This document shows, piece after piece, positions 53,572 through 64,000 of a stretch of DNA of 64,000 nt (within the stretch, counting starts at the first letter, position 1; every line of letters starts with the position of its first letter). The position numbers and the translations under genes were made by a program. Origin of the DNA: Pseudomonas saxonica (GTDB lineage: Bacteria; Pseudomonadota; Gammaproteobacteria; Pseudomonadales; Pseudomonadaceae); assembly GCF_007858365.1 (NCBI RefSeq), contig NZ_VFIO01000004.1, forward strand, positions 1-64,000, given 5' to 3'. Below the pieces are notes generated by a model. It saw only the letters and a program-made list of their open reading frames with translations, was not told where the DNA came from and did no database searches.

Positions 53572-54492
53572 TCAGCCCAGCCGTTCCACCGGTGGCAGTT
53601 CCATGGCATCCACCTCTTGCAGCAAAAAGTCGCTCAAGCGGCGCAACCGTTCGCCCCCGGGCCGGGTTTTGGGCCATACCAGGTAGTAATTTTCACCGCT
53701 GGCCACCGCCGCGCGAAAGGGCAGGCTCAAGCGGCCCTGAGCAACGTCTTCGGCAACCATCAACAAATCGCCCATTGAGATGCCATAACCCCGAGCCGCA
53801 GCAATCATGCCCAACTCCAGCGTGTCGAATACCTGGCCGCCTTTAAGGGAGACCTGTGCGGTCAGCCCCATGCAGTCGAGCCAGCGCCGCCAGTCTCGAC
53901 GGTCAGGCGTGGGGTGCAACAATTCGGTGGCCGCCAGCCGTTCGGCATTCCAGGGCAAATCGTCTTGCACGTTGGGCGCTCCCACCGGGATCAGCATCTC
54001 GGGAAACAGCAAGGTCGCTTCCCAGTCAGGCGGGAAGTGACCGTTGCTCAACAGCACGGCGCAGTCGAAAGGCTCTTGATTGAAATCCACATGATCAATG
54101 TCCATCCACGCGCTGGTCAGTTGCACTTCATTGCCTGCCTGCAAATGGCGAAAGCGGCTCAAGCGCGCCAACAGCCAGCGCATGGTCAGCGTTGAAGGCG
54201 CCTTCATTCGAAGAATGTCATCTTCAGCGCGCAAGGTGGTGCACGCGCGCTCCAGCGCGCTAAACCCTTCGCGTACGCCGGGGAGCAACAGCCGGGCGGC
54301 CTCGGTCAGTTGCAATGTGCGCCCATTACGCTGAAACAAACGGCAGGCGAAATGAGCTTCAAGGGTTTTGATATGCCGGCTCACCGCGCTTTGGGTGATC
54401 GACAACTCTTCGCCCGCACGGGTAAACGAGCTATGGCGGGCGGCGGCTTCAAAAGCGCGCAGGGCATAGAGCGGCGGTAGATTACGAATCAT
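53572..54492 (-). CDS. LysR family regulator, GcvA-like
   Basis: 306 residues. N-terminal winged helix-turn-helix (LPPLYALRAFEAAARHSSFTRAGEELSITQSAVSRHIKTLE) and the periplasmic-binding-like effector domain (about 90-295). It is divergent from the MATE gene and may regulate it; the signal is unknown. Confidence 0.9.
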   Translation of the reverse strand: MIRNLPPLYALRAFEAAARHSSFTRAGEELSITQSAVSRHIKTLEAHFACRLFQRNGRTLQLTEAARLLLPGVREGFSALERACTTLRAEDDILRMKAPSTLTMRWLLARLSRFRHLQAGNEVQLTSAWMDIDHVDFNQEPFDCAVLLSNGHFPPDWEATLLFPEMLIPVGAPNVQDDLPWNAERLAATELLHPTPDRRDWRRWLDCMGLTAQVSLKGGQVFDTLELGMIAAARGYGISMGDLLMVAEDVAQGRLSLPFRAAVASGENYYLVWPKTRPGGERLRRLSDFLLQEVDAMELPPVERLG

Positions 54493-54637
54493 CAGGGTTG
54501 TTCCGATAGCGCAAGGCGATAAGTAGCAAAGAGACGCATGAGTTTAAATCATGTCACTAATCATTTTTATCCCTTTGCTTAAATCAGTCAGGGCACCGAA
54601 AATTCAGCCTTTAAACGCACTTGAAGACAATTGACCG

Positions 54638-56041
54638 ATGATCAAAAAGCATCCTGCACGTATCGAACTCGGGGCCATTCTGCGGCTGGCAGGGCCGCTG
54701 ATTGCCTCGCAGTTGGCTCACATGTTGATGGTGCTCACCGACACGCTGATGATGGCGCGCCTCAGCCCCGAGGCATTGGCCGGTGGCAGCCTTGGGGCCG
54801 CCAGTTACTCATTCGTGTCTATTTTCTGCATCGGCGTCATTGCCGCCGTCGGTACGCTGGTGTCTATTCGCCAAGGAGCGGGGGACATAGAAGGGGCTAC
54901 CCGCCTGACCCAGGCCGGATTGTGGCTCGCCTGGGCGCTGGCGCTGGTGGGGGCCGTGGCGCTGTGGAATATCAAACCTCTGTTGCTGCTGTTCGGCCAG
55001 ACGCCCACCAACGTCGAAGCGGCGGGTCAGTTTCTGCTACTGCTGCCGCTGGCCCTGCCCGGCTACATGACCTTCATGGCACTGCGCGGGTTCACCAGTG
55101 CGATGGGGCGTGCAACGCCAGTGATGGTCATTAGTCTGATCGGCACCGTTGCCAATTTTTTGCTCAATTACGCACTGATCACAGGCATGTTCGGGCTTCC
55201 GAAGTTGGGCCTCATGGGTATCGGTCTAGTGACAGCGATTGTGGCCACGGCCATGGCGCTGGGGCTTGCGTGGCATATCCATCGTCACCCGGCCTACGAT
55301 GCGTATCCGATCGGCAAAGGTTTATCCCGGCTTAATGTCACGTACCTGCGTGAACTGTGGCGGCTTGGCCTGCCCATCGGCGGCACCTATGCCGTGGAAG
55401 TCGGCTTGTTTGCGTTTGCCGCACTGTGCATGGGCACCATGGGCAGCACGCAACTGGCCGCCCATCAAATCGCCCTTCAGATTGTGTCTGCAGCTTTTAT
55501 GGTGCCAGCCGGTCTGTCCTACGCGATCACCATGCGTATCGGCCAACATTATGGCGGTGGCGATTTACTGCGAGCACGATTGGCAGGCCGCGTCGGCATC
55601 GGTTGTGGCGCGTTGATCATGCTGGGTTTTTCAGTGGTGTTCTGGTTCTGGCCCACTCAACTTATCGGGCTGTTCCTGGACTACAACGACCCGGCGTTCC
55701 GTCCGGTCTTCGAGCTGGCCGTGAGCTTATTGGCGGTAGCCGCCTGGTTCGAGCTGTTTGATGGTGCACAAACCATCGCCATGGGCGCCATTCGCGGGCT
55801 CAAAGATGCCAGAACCACGTTCCTGGTCGGTCTGTTTTGCTACTGGGTCATTGGCGCCCCGATGGCATGGCTATTAGCGTTCACTCTGGGCTGGGGCCCT
55901 ACGGGTGTTTGGTGGGGGCTCGCATTGGGGCTGGCCTGCGCGTCAATCAGCCTGACATTGGCCTTTGAATGGAAGATGCGGCGCATGCTCAAGCGCGCGC
56001 GTAAGGCCGAGAACGCTGCGAACGTGAGTGCCTTGACGTGA
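54638..56041 (+). CDS. norM: MATE family multidrug efflux transporter (NorM type)
   Basis: 467 residues with 12 membrane helices in two homologous halves. NorM-type features: LRLAGPLIASQLAHMLMVLTDTLMM at the start and GGTYAVEVGLFAFAALCMGTMG opening the second half. It exports cationic drugs using Na+ or H+. Divergent from the LysR gene at 53572. Confidence 0.88.
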   Translation: MIKKHPARIELGAILRLAGPLIASQLAHMLMVLTDTLMMARLSPEALAGGSLGAASYSFVSIFCIGVIAAVGTLVSIRQGAGDIEGATRLTQAGLWLAWALALVGAVALWNIKPLLLLFGQTPTNVEAAGQFLLLLPLALPGYMTFMALRGFTSAMGRATPVMVISLIGTVANFLLNYALITGMFGLPKLGLMGIGLVTAIVATAMALGLAWHIHRHPAYDAYPIGKGLSRLNVTYLRELWRLGLPIGGTYAVEVGLFAFAALCMGTMGSTQLAAHQIALQIVSAAFMVPAGLSYAITMRIGQHYGGGDLLRARLAGRVGIGCGALIMLGFSVVFWFWPTQLIGLFLDYNDPAFRPVFELAVSLLAVAAWFELFDGAQTIAMGAIRGLKDARTTFLVGLFCYWVIGAPMAWLLAFTLGWGPTGVWWGLALGLACASISLTLAFEWKMRRMLKRARKAENAANVSALT

Positions 56042-56081
56042 TCAAGGTCTGCCCTGTTGCGCTTCAGGCCGGCGGCACAGT

Positions 56082-57770
56082 CTACTGCGCAGCCCCCAAC
56101 GTCAAAAACTCCACCAGATCCGTCAGCGGCAGCGGTTTGCTGATGAAGTAGCCCTGTACCTGGTCGCAGCCAAACTCGCGCAGCAACGATAATTGCTCGG
56201 GGGTTTCGACGCCCTCGGCGACCACTTCCAGTTCCAGGTTGTGAGCCAGGTTGATCATGGCTAAAACCAGCTTGCGGTTTTCTTCACGGTCTTCCATGCC
56301 GCCCACGAAGCTTTTATCAATTTTAAGCAGTGCAATTGGCAGGCTGTTGAGGTGAACAAACGATGAGAAACCCGTACCAAAGTCATCCAGAGAGAAACGT
56401 ACGCCCAGTCGCCCCAGCGCATCCATCGTCTGCTTGACCAAATCACTGCGGCGCATCACGGCGGTTTCCGTCAGTTCGAACTCAAGCCAGTTGGCTTCAA
56501 CGCCACGCTCGGTGATCAGGCGGCTAAGGGTCGACAGTAACTGACTGTCTTGAAACTGGCGGAACGAGAGGTTGACGGCCATATGCAAGGGCGCCAGCCC
56601 TCGCTCGCGCAGCGCCTGCATATCACGCAGGGCACGCGAAATGACCCAGTAACCCAGCGGCACGATCAGCCCGCTTTGCTCGGCCAGTGGCACGAACTCA
56701 TTGGGCGCGAGCAATCCGCGCTCGCCATGTCGCCAGCGCACCAGCGCTTCCAGCCCCACGATATTTCCCGTGATCAAATCCAGACGCGGCTGGTAATGCA
56801 ACTCCAATTCGTCGCAGCGCAAAGCACGGCGCAGTTCACTTTCGAGGTCGGCCAGGCTTCGGGCATTGCGATTGATGCGCTCGTCAAACAGATGATAAGT
56901 ACAGCCCTGGGTGCTTTTGGCCTGTTGCATGGCGATGTGCGCATGCCACATCAAGGGGTCGGCCCCGGCATTGACGCGGGCATGGGCAATCCCGAGGCTG
57001 CAACCGAGCAGCAGGCTTTCGCCGTCGATCCAGTAAGGCTCGGACAACACCTCGATGATACGTTCGGCCATCCACTCGGCACGCTCCGGCGCTCGCCGGG
57101 TATCGATCAAGAGTGCGAACTCATCGCTGCCTAACCGCGCCAACTGATCACCGGCTTCAAGTCTGCTTTTAAGGCGTGCAACCACCTGCAGAATCAATCG
57201 GTCACCGGCCTGATGCCCCAGCGCATCGTTGGCGTGACGGAAGTTGTCCAGATCCAGATGCCCAAGCGCCAGGCCCCGCCCTTCGTTTTCAGCAAGGCGT
57301 ACGGCCAGCAGGGTCTGGAAGCCCTGGCGGTTGGCGATACCGGTGAGCGGGTCCTCTTCGGCCAGACGCTGCAAGGTGTATTCAAGAATGCCGCGCTCAC
57401 GCACATGGCGTAGACAACGTCGCAGCACATCAGTGGTCAGACTCGGCCTGACCAGCCAGTCGCTGACGTCCTGAGGTGAAGTTTTGGGCTCCGCGTCCAG
57501 TAATAATACGGTGGGCAAGCGGCAACGACCCGGAGCAGGTTGCAAGGTGCGCGTAGTCAGGAGCAGTGCGTTTCGATCATTCTCAAACAGGTAGCTGACA
57601 GACTCCCAGTTTGGCGCGCACAACAAAATGACTGAGCCTCCCATCGGCAGCAGGCACTTTCGTACCAAAGCTTCCCAAGAAGGGTCTTCAGCCAGTAAAA
57701 GCAAACGCAAGGGTTCGACATGCTCAGACAAGCTAACTCCCTGGACTCTACTTAATGGAGTGATGGGCAT
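56082..57770 (-). CDS. Cyclic-di-GMP phosphodiesterase with degenerate GGDEF and intact EAL
   Basis: 562 residues from the ATG at 57770 (GGGAG ribosome site). Residues 1-115 resemble a receiver domain without a clear phospho-Asp. The GGDEF domain follows (ITGIANRQGF-like DPLTGIANRQGF) but its active site reads GSDEF. The EAL domain is complete: EALVRW, NLSFRQF, ELTET, DDFGTGFSSF, KIDKSFV, EGVET, QGYFISKPL. The likely net activity is c-di-GMP breakdown. Place between a MATE gene and rep matches P. aeruginosa PA5295 (ProE), a phosphodiesterase. Confidence 0.9.
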   Translation of the reverse strand: MPITPLSRVQGVSLSEHVEPLRLLLLAEDPSWEALVRKCLLPMGGSVILLCAPNWESVSYLFENDRNALLLTTRTLQPAPGRCRLPTVLLLDAEPKTSPQDVSDWLVRPSLTTDVLRRCLRHVRERGILEYTLQRLAEEDPLTGIANRQGFQTLLAVRLAENEGRGLALGHLDLDNFRHANDALGHQAGDRLILQVVARLKSRLEAGDQLARLGSDEFALLIDTRRAPERAEWMAERIIEVLSEPYWIDGESLLLGCSLGIAHARVNAGADPLMWHAHIAMQQAKSTQGCTYHLFDERINRNARSLADLESELRRALRCDELELHYQPRLDLITGNIVGLEALVRWRHGERGLLAPNEFVPLAEQSGLIVPLGYWVISRALRDMQALRERGLAPLHMAVNLSFRQFQDSQLLSTLSRLITERGVEANWLEFELTETAVMRRSDLVKQTMDALGRLGVRFSLDDFGTGFSSFVHLNSLPIALLKIDKSFVGGMEDREENRKLVLAMINLAHNLELEVVAEGVETPEQLSLLREFGCDQVQGYFISKPLPLTDLVEFLTLGAAQ

Positions 57771-57990
57771 TATGGTGCTCCCGTGGGTCATGGCACAGAG
57801 ACCATTTGTCTGGAGCACGCGACCTGAACCTACCGTAAGGTAGACGCAAAATAAGGGGGTAGCCTGCGACAAACGCATAAAAGCGGCAAATTTAGATCAA
57901 GAGCCGTGTCACACCGTCGCACAGAGGCAGCATTATCTGCTCAGCCTGTTAAAATGCTCGCCCTTTTTACACACGACTCCCTAACTCGTC

Positions 57991-60629
<2,639 letters not shown>

Positions 60630-60638
60630 ACCCGATCT

Positions 60639-60706
60639 GTAGTCGCTGCCGCTGTCAGCGATTGACAGCGCAGCGCACCCTGATTGCAGCCTGCGGCAGC
60701 GACTAC
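60639..60706. repeat. Short REPIN between xpt and CoA-transferase gene
   Basis: GTAGTCGCTGCCGC (60639-60652) and its exact inverse GCGGCAGCGACTAC (60693-60706), with a 40-base centre containing a second small hairpin (GCTGTCAGCGATTGACAGCG). It is related to the REPIN at 18935 by the GCAGCCTGCGGCAG core. It lies between convergent genes and may end both transcripts. Confidence 0.8.
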
Positions 60707-60710
60707 TGAG

Positions 60711-62642
60711 TTACGGGGTGATGTTGCGCGTTGCCTCCAATCCCGCCAGCAGCAAACGCTGGTACAGCTCTTCACGCAGACCGTCTGGGTTTTCCAGCCC
60801 CATGCGTTCGAGGTGCTCAGGGAATGACTGCGGTGAGGGCGCTTCCAGCGTGGCTTTGCCCAGTTCATAGATCTGCGTGAGCTTGAATTTGCTTTTAAGC
60901 CAGTTCAACGCCCGCAGCAGGTCTTGTTCTTGCGCGCTGAAATCGCTCCCCAGCGGATACTCCGGGAATAAATGCGGGTGCCGTTCGGCAATCCCCTGAA
61001 GGCGCTCCGGGCAGTTGTCCGTAAACCGTGGGTCAAGGCAAAAATCTTCCGGCAACTTACGGAAGAACTGGGCCTGGGCAATCAGTTCGGCCTGAAAGCG
61101 TGAATCGGTGATATTGAGCAACGCTTCGATCACTTGACGATCCGTTTTGCCACGCAAGTCCGCGATGCCGTATTCGGTGATCACAATGTCGCGTAAATGG
61201 CGCGGGATGGTGCAATGACCGTATTCCCAGACAATATTGGAATTTACTTCCCCGCCTGACTCACGCCAGCTGCGCAGAAGGATAATGGAGCGCGCGTCGT
61301 GTAATGCATGGCCTTGGGCAACAAAATTATATTGGCCGCCCACCCCGCTCAGCACTCGACCGTCTTCCAGTTGATCAGACACGGTGGCCCCGAGCAGCGT
61401 CATGGTGAATGCGCTGTTCACAAAACGGGCATCTCGCCGTTGCAAACGCTTCAGGTCTTCCTGGCCGTACAGCTCATTGATGTAGCTGATTGCGGTCATG
61501 TTGAATTCAGCACGCTGGCTGAGTGGTAACGCCCTTAAGCGCTGGTAAAAACTGTCTGGCCCCAATATGAAACCACCATGAACACTGACCCCATCGGTGT
61601 GCAGGGATTCGTCCAGAGTGCCAGCATTGGCTTGGCTCTGGCGCTCGACATCGGGGTAGACCTTGCGTCGAACAATGCCCGCATCCACCAGCACCATCAG
61701 CCCACTTACAAACATTTCACTGCATCCGTACAGGCCCTGGGCAAAGGGCCGGGTGCCACCTTCGCGCTCAATCAGGGCCTGCCACGGGGTTACATCGATC
61801 GTGTCCAACAGGGCGCGATAGCCTTCACCGTCGGATTGTCGCGCGAGCAAGGCCGCGGTCAATGCATCCCCCATCGAGCCGATACCAATTTGTAACGTAC
61901 CGCCATCGCGAATCAAGGTGCTGGTATGCACGCCGATGAAATGATCTTGCAGGGTGAGCGGCATGTTGGGGGTTGAGAACAAACGTGTGCGCTCAACGTC
62001 GTCGATCAGGTAATCGAAGTCAGCGGCATTGACCTCTGAATCACCCGGCATATACGGCAAGTCGCCATGAACCTGCCCCACCATCAGAATGGTTTCGCCT
62101 GCGGCTCGGCGTTTGGCGATCATGGGCAGCAAATCAAGGGTGATGTCGGGGTTACAACTGAGGCTCAAACGGCTGGAGTCCTGCGGGTCGCAAGCAATCA
62201 ACTGCGCAATCACGTTCAAACCACTGGCATTGATGTCACGGGCAGCGTGGCTGTAATTGCTGCTGACGTAGTCCTGCTGCGCTGGCGGGCTATCCAGCAA
62301 GCTGCCCGCCTGCATATAGAATTGCTGAATGTGAATATTGGCCGGCATACGGTTGTGGCGCAGGTCAGCCAAATAATCGAGCTCGATATAATCGCCGAAC
62401 ACCCTTTCGACAAAGGGCTCAAGAAAGCGTTGCTGCAACCCATCACCCAACGGCGGGCGACCGAGACTCAAGGCGGTATAAATCGTTAACTGGCGCTCAG
62501 GCAGACCTTTGATCCGCTGATACAGCGCATTGATCAACCGATTGGGCTTGCCCAACCCCAGCGGAATACCCAGGCGAATATGGGCTGGCAAACATGCGAG
62601 CAGCTCATCAACTGTGCGCTCGATCGAACAGGACTGCACCAT
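60711..62642 (-). CDS. Acetyl-CoA hydrolase/transferase family protein
   Basis: 643 residues from the ATG at 62642, which has AAAGGAGG; upstream in-frame starts are rejected. The CoA-transferase C-terminal domain is clear: GCSEMFVSGLMVLVDAGIV, GGFILGPDSFYQRL, GVGGQYNFVAQGHAL, ITEYGIADLRGKTDRQVIEALLNI. It acts on acyl-CoA thioesters; whether as hydrolase or CoA-transferase is unclear. It is longer than the usual 500-residue forms by a C-terminal about 120 residues. Confidence 0.87.
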   Translation of the reverse strand: MVQSCSIERTVDELLACLPAHIRLGIPLGLGKPNRLINALYQRIKGLPERQLTIYTALSLGRPPLGDGLQQRFLEPFVERVFGDYIELDYLADLRHNRMPANIHIQQFYMQAGSLLDSPPAQQDYVSSNYSHAARDINASGLNVIAQLIACDPQDSSRLSLSCNPDITLDLLPMIAKRRAAGETILMVGQVHGDLPYMPGDSEVNAADFDYLIDDVERTRLFSTPNMPLTLQDHFIGVHTSTLIRDGGTLQIGIGSMGDALTAALLARQSDGEGYRALLDTIDVTPWQALIEREGGTRPFAQGLYGCSEMFVSGLMVLVDAGIVRRKVYPDVERQSQANAGTLDESLHTDGVSVHGGFILGPDSFYQRLRALPLSQRAEFNMTAISYINELYGQEDLKRLQRRDARFVNSAFTMTLLGATVSDQLEDGRVLSGVGGQYNFVAQGHALHDARSIILLRSWRESGGEVNSNIVWEYGHCTIPRHLRDIVITEYGIADLRGKTDRQVIEALLNITDSRFQAELIAQAQFFRKLPEDFCLDPRFTDNCPERLQGIAERHPHLFPEYPLGSDFSAQEQDLLRALNWLKSKFKLTQIYELGKATLEAPSPQSFPEHLERMGLENPDGLREELYQRLLLAGLEATRNITP

Positions 62643-62817
62643 CTGACCCTCCTTTACCATCCGTGTATAGAGATGTGACAGAGAGTGACTGTAGTAGGTT
62701 GCAAAGGCCAGCAATGTGCGCGCCTGTTTGCACGAACGGCGCCCGCTGTTTTTTCAGGAGGGAAACGTGTGCCCGCGCGTTGAATCGCACGGGCACAACA
62801 CACTTTGACGCGGGGTG

Positions 62818-64000
62818 TTACAGCTTGATCCAGGTGGATTTCAGCTCGGTGTATTTGTCGAACGCATGCAACGACTTATCGCGGCCATTACCGGATTGCT
62901 TGAACCCGCCAAACGGCGCAGTCATGTCACCGCCATCGTATTGGTTAACCCACACGCTACCGGCCCGCAGCGCTTTGGCGGTCAGGTGCGCCTTTGAAAT
63001 ATCGGCCGTCCAGACCGCGGCAGCCAGGCCATAAGGGGTGTCGTTGGCAATCTGGATCGCTTCAGCAGCTGTATCGAAGGAGATGACCGACAGCACGGGG
63101 CCAAAGATCTCTTCCTGGGCGATTTTCATGGCATTGCTGACGCCGTCGAAGATGGTCGGCTCAACGTAAGTCCCGCCCGTTTCTTGCAGGATTTGCTTAC
63201 CGCCCGCGACCAGTTTGGCGCCTTCGCTGTGACCCGATTCGATGTACGACAGCACTGTATTCATTTGCTGTGTATCGACCAGAGCGCCCACAGTGGTTTC
63301 AGGGTCCAGCGGGTTGCCTGGCTTCCAGCCTTTGAGGGCTTCGATCACCAATGGCAGGAAGGTGTCTTTGATCGAGCGCTCGACCAGCAGGCGCGAACCT
63401 GCGGTGCAGACTTCGCCCTGATTGAAGGCGATCGCGCTGGCGGCGGATTCGGCTGCAGCCTTAAGGTCTGGCGCGTCGGCGAAGACGATATTAGGGCTTT
63501 TACCACCCGCCTCCAGCCAGATGCGCTTCATGTTCGATTCGCCAGAGTAAATCATCAGCTGCTTGGCGATCTTGGTCGAACCGGTGAACACCAGGGTGTC
63601 GACATCCATGTGCAAGGCCAAGGCTTTGCCGACGGTGTGGCCATAACCGGGCAGCACGTTAAGAACACCTGCCGGGATACCTGCCTCAACAGCCAGTGCA
63701 GCAATGCGGATAGCCGTCAGTGGCGATTTTTCTGAAGGTTTGAGGATGACCGAGTTACCCGTAGACAACGCAGGCCCCAGTTTCCAGCACGCCATCATCA
63801 GCGGGAAGTTCCACGGCACAATGGCGCCGACCACGCCGACCGCTTCACGGGTAACCAGGCCCAATTGGTCATGTGGGGTGGCGGCCACTTCATCGTAAAT
63901 TTTATCGATGGCTTCACCGCTCCAGCTCAGTGCACCGGCGGCGCCGGGTACGTCGATGTGCAGCGAATCGCTAATAGGCTTACCCATGTCCAGGGTTTCA
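62818..64000 (-). CDS. kauB: Aldehyde dehydrogenase KauB/PuuC (cut by window edge)
   Basis: 394 codons visible; about 100 N-terminal residues lie beyond the right edge. Catalytic Glu in WLEAGGKSPNIVF and Cys in NQGEVCTAGSRL, with the NAD-site blocks VVGAIVPWNFPLMMACWKLGPAL and FTGSTKIAKQL. The C-terminus NQYDGGDMTAPFGGFKQSGNGRDKSLHAFDKYTELKSTWIKL-type ending is close to Pseudomonas KauB (PuuC), which oxidises aminoaldehydes from polyamine and arginine breakdown to amino acids such as GABA. Confidence 0.9.
   Translation of the reverse strand, partial: ETLDMGKPISDSLHIDVPGAAGALSWSGEAIDKIYDEVAATPHDQLGLVTREAVGVVGAIVPWNFPLMMACWKLGPALSTGNSVILKPSEKSPLTAIRIAALAVEAGIPAGVLNVLPGYGHTVGKALALHMDVDTLVFTGSTKIAKQLMIYSGESNMKRIWLEAGGKSPNIVFADAPDLKAAAESAASAIAFNQGEVCTAGSRLLVERSIKDTFLPLVIEALKGWKPGNPLDPETTVGALVDTQQMNTVLSYIESGHSEGAKLVAGGKQILQETGGTYVEPTIFDGVSNAMKIAQEEIFGPVLSVISFDTAAEAIQIANDTPYGLAAAVWTADISKAHLTAKALRAGSVWVNQYDGGDMTAPFGGFKQSGNGRDKSLHAFDKYTELKSTWIKL

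Overview
The window is chromosomal DNA from a Pseudomonas, most likely of the fluorescens/fragi/putida side of the genus. The evidence is gene content and order: phoBR, serA next to a D-2-hydroxyglutarate dehydrogenase, rppH-ptsP, the oscA-sbp-cysTWA sulfate cluster, rnk-cyaY, the lptM-lysA-dapF-xerC operon, sutA-amtB-glnK-ubiK-comM, and rep-xpt. GC is moderately high in coding DNA, and Pseudomonas-type REPINs and CTCTCCC palindromic repeats are present. I see no rRNA, tRNA, CRISPR array, integrase or transposase. The assignment rests on protein resemblance only.

Layout. 1-3423 (minus strand): a type VI secretion cargo operon (small protein, DUF4123 adaptor, large RHS protein cut by the left edge). 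3424-6490: AT-rich leader, an orphan 2OG-Fe(II) oxygenase, a thioredoxin-like membrane protein and an alpha/beta hydrolase. 6554-10195: CorC-type protein, then phoBR with a Pho box. 10286-14920: a DUF5924 membrane protein followed by a four-gene MCE/Mla-type lipid ABC transporter. 14955-21901: a compact solute-binding protein, a DUF4399 protein, serA and the divergent D-2-hydroxyglutarate dehydrogenase, an FAH-family protein, ilvA and DUF2269. 22161-30057: HAD phosphatase, rppH, ptsP (nitrogen PTS), SulP transporter, DOPA-dioxygenase-like protein, betT. 30058-34568: repeats, a strongly structured leader in front of a small gene, HAD, gamma carbonic anhydrase, prlC-yheV. 34575-38709: sulfate uptake (cysA, cysW, cysT, sbp, oscA). 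38987-49567: TIGR02647, a half-length class I adenylate cyclase, rnk, DUF1289, cyaY, the lptM-lysA-dapF-DUF484-xerC-HAD operon, sutA, and amtB/glnK with a sigma-54 promoter and NtrC site. 49671-53456: ubiK, comM, then an accessory T6SS cassette. 53572-64000: LysR, MATE, a GGDEF/EAL protein, rep, xpt, a CoA-transferase-family enzyme and kauB/puuC cut by the right edge.

How the genes work together. Nutrient-limitation responses dominate: phosphate (phoBR), nitrogen (ptsP, glnK-amtB, sutA), sulfur (oscA, sbp-cysTWA) and choline/osmoprotection (betT). The serA-dehydrogenase pair couples serine synthesis to removal of the D-2-hydroxyglutarate that SerA makes.

The most unusual region is 51.6-53.5 kb. 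An Hcp gene overlaps a DUF4225 gene whose 3' half is AT-rich. It faces two tandem, very AT-rich genes for small two-helix membrane proteins that are paralogous. The first is broken, or recoded, by a -1 frameshift. I read this as an orphan Hcp-effector cassette with a duplicated immunity gene. Other points worth a look are the structured leader at 30405-30536, the catalytic-half-only adenylate cyclase, a solute-binding protein lacking its second lobe, and the orphan oxygenase.
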